Below are positions 62,875 through 64,000 of a DNA stretch of 64,000 nucleotides, one piece after another. Made by a program: the position numbers and the translations under genes. Source of the stretch: Halorussus lipolyticus (GTDB taxonomy: Archaea; Halobacteriota; Halobacteria; Halobacteriales; Haladaptataceae); contig NZ_CP119804.1 of NCBI RefSeq assembly GCF_029338375.1, positions 1,550,001 through 1,614,000 on the forward strand, read 5' to 3'. The notes beneath the pieces are model-generated. The model worked only from the letters and a program-made list of their open reading frames with translations. It was not told where the DNA came from and did not search any database. The stretch's first letter is position 1; the number at the start of each line of letters is the position of its first letter.

Positions 62875-64000
62875 ATGAGAAACGTACTCGAAAGTGCGGT
62901 CGTTGCGGTTGCGGCCGGAATCGCGGCCCTCGCCGGGTCCTACGCCGTGGCCGGCCTCACGCCGGCGTTCGTCGCCGCACCGGTCAGCGACTTCGTGGTC
63001 GCTTCGACTCCCGACGCCGTGATTACGTGGTCGATTCAGACCCTCGGCAGTCTCGGCGGCCAACTCGGCTTCCTGCTGGCACTCGCGCTGACGGCAGGGT
63101 TGTTCGCACTCGCAGTCGGGGCCGGTGTCGTCCTCGCCCGGCGCTTCGCGGTCCCCGGCGCACCCGTCGCGGGAGTGGCCTGCGTGGCGGTCGGTCTCGC
63201 GCTCACCGGGTCGGCAGTCTCGACGCTCACAGCCGGTGCCGGCGCGGGCATCGTGGTCGGCCTCGCCGGCCTGCGGACCGGGAGCGAATCGACCGCGGCC
63301 TCGACCTCCGCGGCACGTCGGCGCGTCCTCCAAGCCGTCGCGGGAGCCTTCGCTGTCGGGAGCGTGGGCGCGGTCCTCGGGTCCCGGAAGGGCGGGCAAG
63401 TCCCCGAGGCCGACGGCGAGATTTCGGCCGGCGTCGAGGACCTCCTCGGGGCGGCCGATGAGCGGTCTCTCGACGTGGCGGGCATCGAACCGCTCGTGAG
63501 CGAGAACTTCTATCAGGTGGACATCAACAGCGTGGACCCCACCGTGGACCGCGAGGAGTGGACCCTGAGCGTGACCGGTGCAGTCGAGGAGGACGCCGAA
63601 TTCGACTTCGACGACCTGACCAGTTCCGGGTCGGTCGAACACCGGTTCGTCACCTTGCGGTGCGTCGGCGAGGGGTTGAACGGCAAGAAGATGGACACCG
63701 CGCTCTGGACCGGCGTGCCCGTGACGGACCTGCTGGAATCGGCCGGCGTCGAGGCGGGCGACAACTGCTGTGTCATGCTCCGCGCGGAGGACGACTTCTT
63801 CGAGGAGTTCCCGCTGTCGGCGCTCGAAGACGGGTTTCTGGCCTTCGAGATGAACGGCGAACCCCTGCCCCGCGGCCACGGCCACCCGGTTCGGGCGCTG
63901 ATTCCGGGCCACTGGGGCGAAATCAACGTCAAGTGGCTCACCGAAATCGAGGTCTTGGACGAGGAGGCCAAGGGTTACTGGGAGCGCCGGGGGTGGCACG
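62875..64000 (+). CDS. Membrane-anchored molybdopterin oxidoreductase (sulfite-oxidase-like), 5' part
   Basis: The frame opens at ATG 62875 (MRNVLESAVVAVAAGIAALAG) and runs off the window after 375 codons. About five helices (residues 1-165) anchor it. A YedY/sulfite-oxidase-type catalytic domain then starts near residue 195 (SENFYQVDINSVDPTVDREEW). The molybdenum-ligand Cys is in RFVTLRCVGEGLNG, and RGHGHPVRALIPGHWGEINVKWL continues the fold. Family members oxidise sulfite or reduce sulfoxides with an external electron partner; the C-terminal dimer domain is missing from the window. Confidence 0.8.
   Translation, partial: MRNVLESAVVAVAAGIAALAGSYAVAGLTPAFVAAPVSDFVVASTPDAVITWSIQTLGSLGGQLGFLLALALTAGLFALAVGAGVVLARRFAVPGAPVAGVACVAVGLALTGSAVSTLTAGAGAGIVVGLAGLRTGSESTAASTSAARRRVLQAVAGAFAVGSVGAVLGSRKGGQVPEADGEISAGVEDLLGAADERSLDVAGIEPLVSENFYQVDINSVDPTVDREEWTLSVTGAVEEDAEFDFDDLTSSGSVEHRFVTLRCVGEGLNGKKMDTALWTGVPVTDLLESAGVEAGDNCCVMLRAEDDFFEEFPLSALEDGFLAFEMNGEPLPRGHGHPVRALIPGHWGEINVKWLTEIEVLDEEAKGYWERRGWH

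Noticed and set aside
61879..63999. 706-codon minus-strand frame over the VTT-domain and molybdopterin genes
   Set aside because: Repetitive Arg/Gly/Glu shadow with no domain; the plus-strand frames have recognised folds.
1..64000. CRISPR array, rRNA operon or intact transposase
   Set aside because: No regularly spaced repeats of CRISPR type, no rRNA-like conserved segments and no full DDE, HUH or TnpB frame were seen.

Overview
The window is a GC-rich stretch of haloarchaeal chromosome (class Halobacteria). The evidence is the strongly acidic proteins, an S-layer glycoprotein with a PGF-CTERM anchor, Tat-type lipoproteins, HalOD1 and Bat-type regulators, an intron-containing elongator tRNA-Met, and start sites a few bases downstream of TATA boxes (leaderless style). 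The genus cannot be fixed from this; nothing contradicts a Halorussus/Haladaptatus-like organism. No rRNA operon, CRISPR array or intact transposase was seen.

Layout. 0-8.8 kb: a BKACE-type enzyme, the S-layer gene, tRNA-Pro, an aspartoacylase-like hydrolase, the cmk-truB pair, a CBS protein, a 33-residue zinc finger and an RNase HI. 8.9-14.9 kb: a complete five-gene dipeptide/oligopeptide ABC transporter operon. 15-22.8 kb: small regulators, cyclophilin, tRNA-Leu, a TrkA protein flanked by two stand-alone Lrp ligand-binding modules, a lone E1-alpha dehydrogenase subunit, a Bat-type regulator and an amidohydrolase. 23-28.5 kb: the nadA-nadB-nadC operon for de novo NAD synthesis and gpmI. 28.5-34.8 kb: the nurA and herA DNA-end-processing genes, separated by a convergent gene and a large stem-forming element, then a membrane histidine kinase and UspA. 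35-42.3 kb: a KaiC-like ATPase with a long disordered region, NAD kinase, mptA, a PyrF-like protein with altered active-site motifs, a second RNase HI, a HAD phosphatase and two small conserved genes.

42.3-48.6 kb is the accessory part. A visibly AT-rich two-gene cassette (a soluble protein and a four-helix membrane protein) sits just upstream of a CARF-like winged-helix regulator. A second AT-rich insert lies directly after pdxS and is bounded by two near-identical 49-bp copies of the pdxS 3' end. This is the signature of a site-specific integration that rebuilt the target gene.

48.6-64 kb: thrB, adk, a DUF106 insertase-like gene, a DMT exporter, an aldo/keto reductase, small membrane and lipoproteins, a tail-fibre-like protein, an M24 peptidase, a deletion scar beside the intron-containing tRNA-Met, two conserved haloarchaeal proteins, a PGF-CTERM surface protein, a VTT-domain protein and the start of a molybdopterin oxidoreductase that runs off the end.

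The strongest leads are the pdxS-flanked insert, the AT-rich cassette with its CARF-like neighbour, the PyrF-like protein, the stem element at 29.9 kb, and the mutually exclusive hairpins before the histidine kinase.
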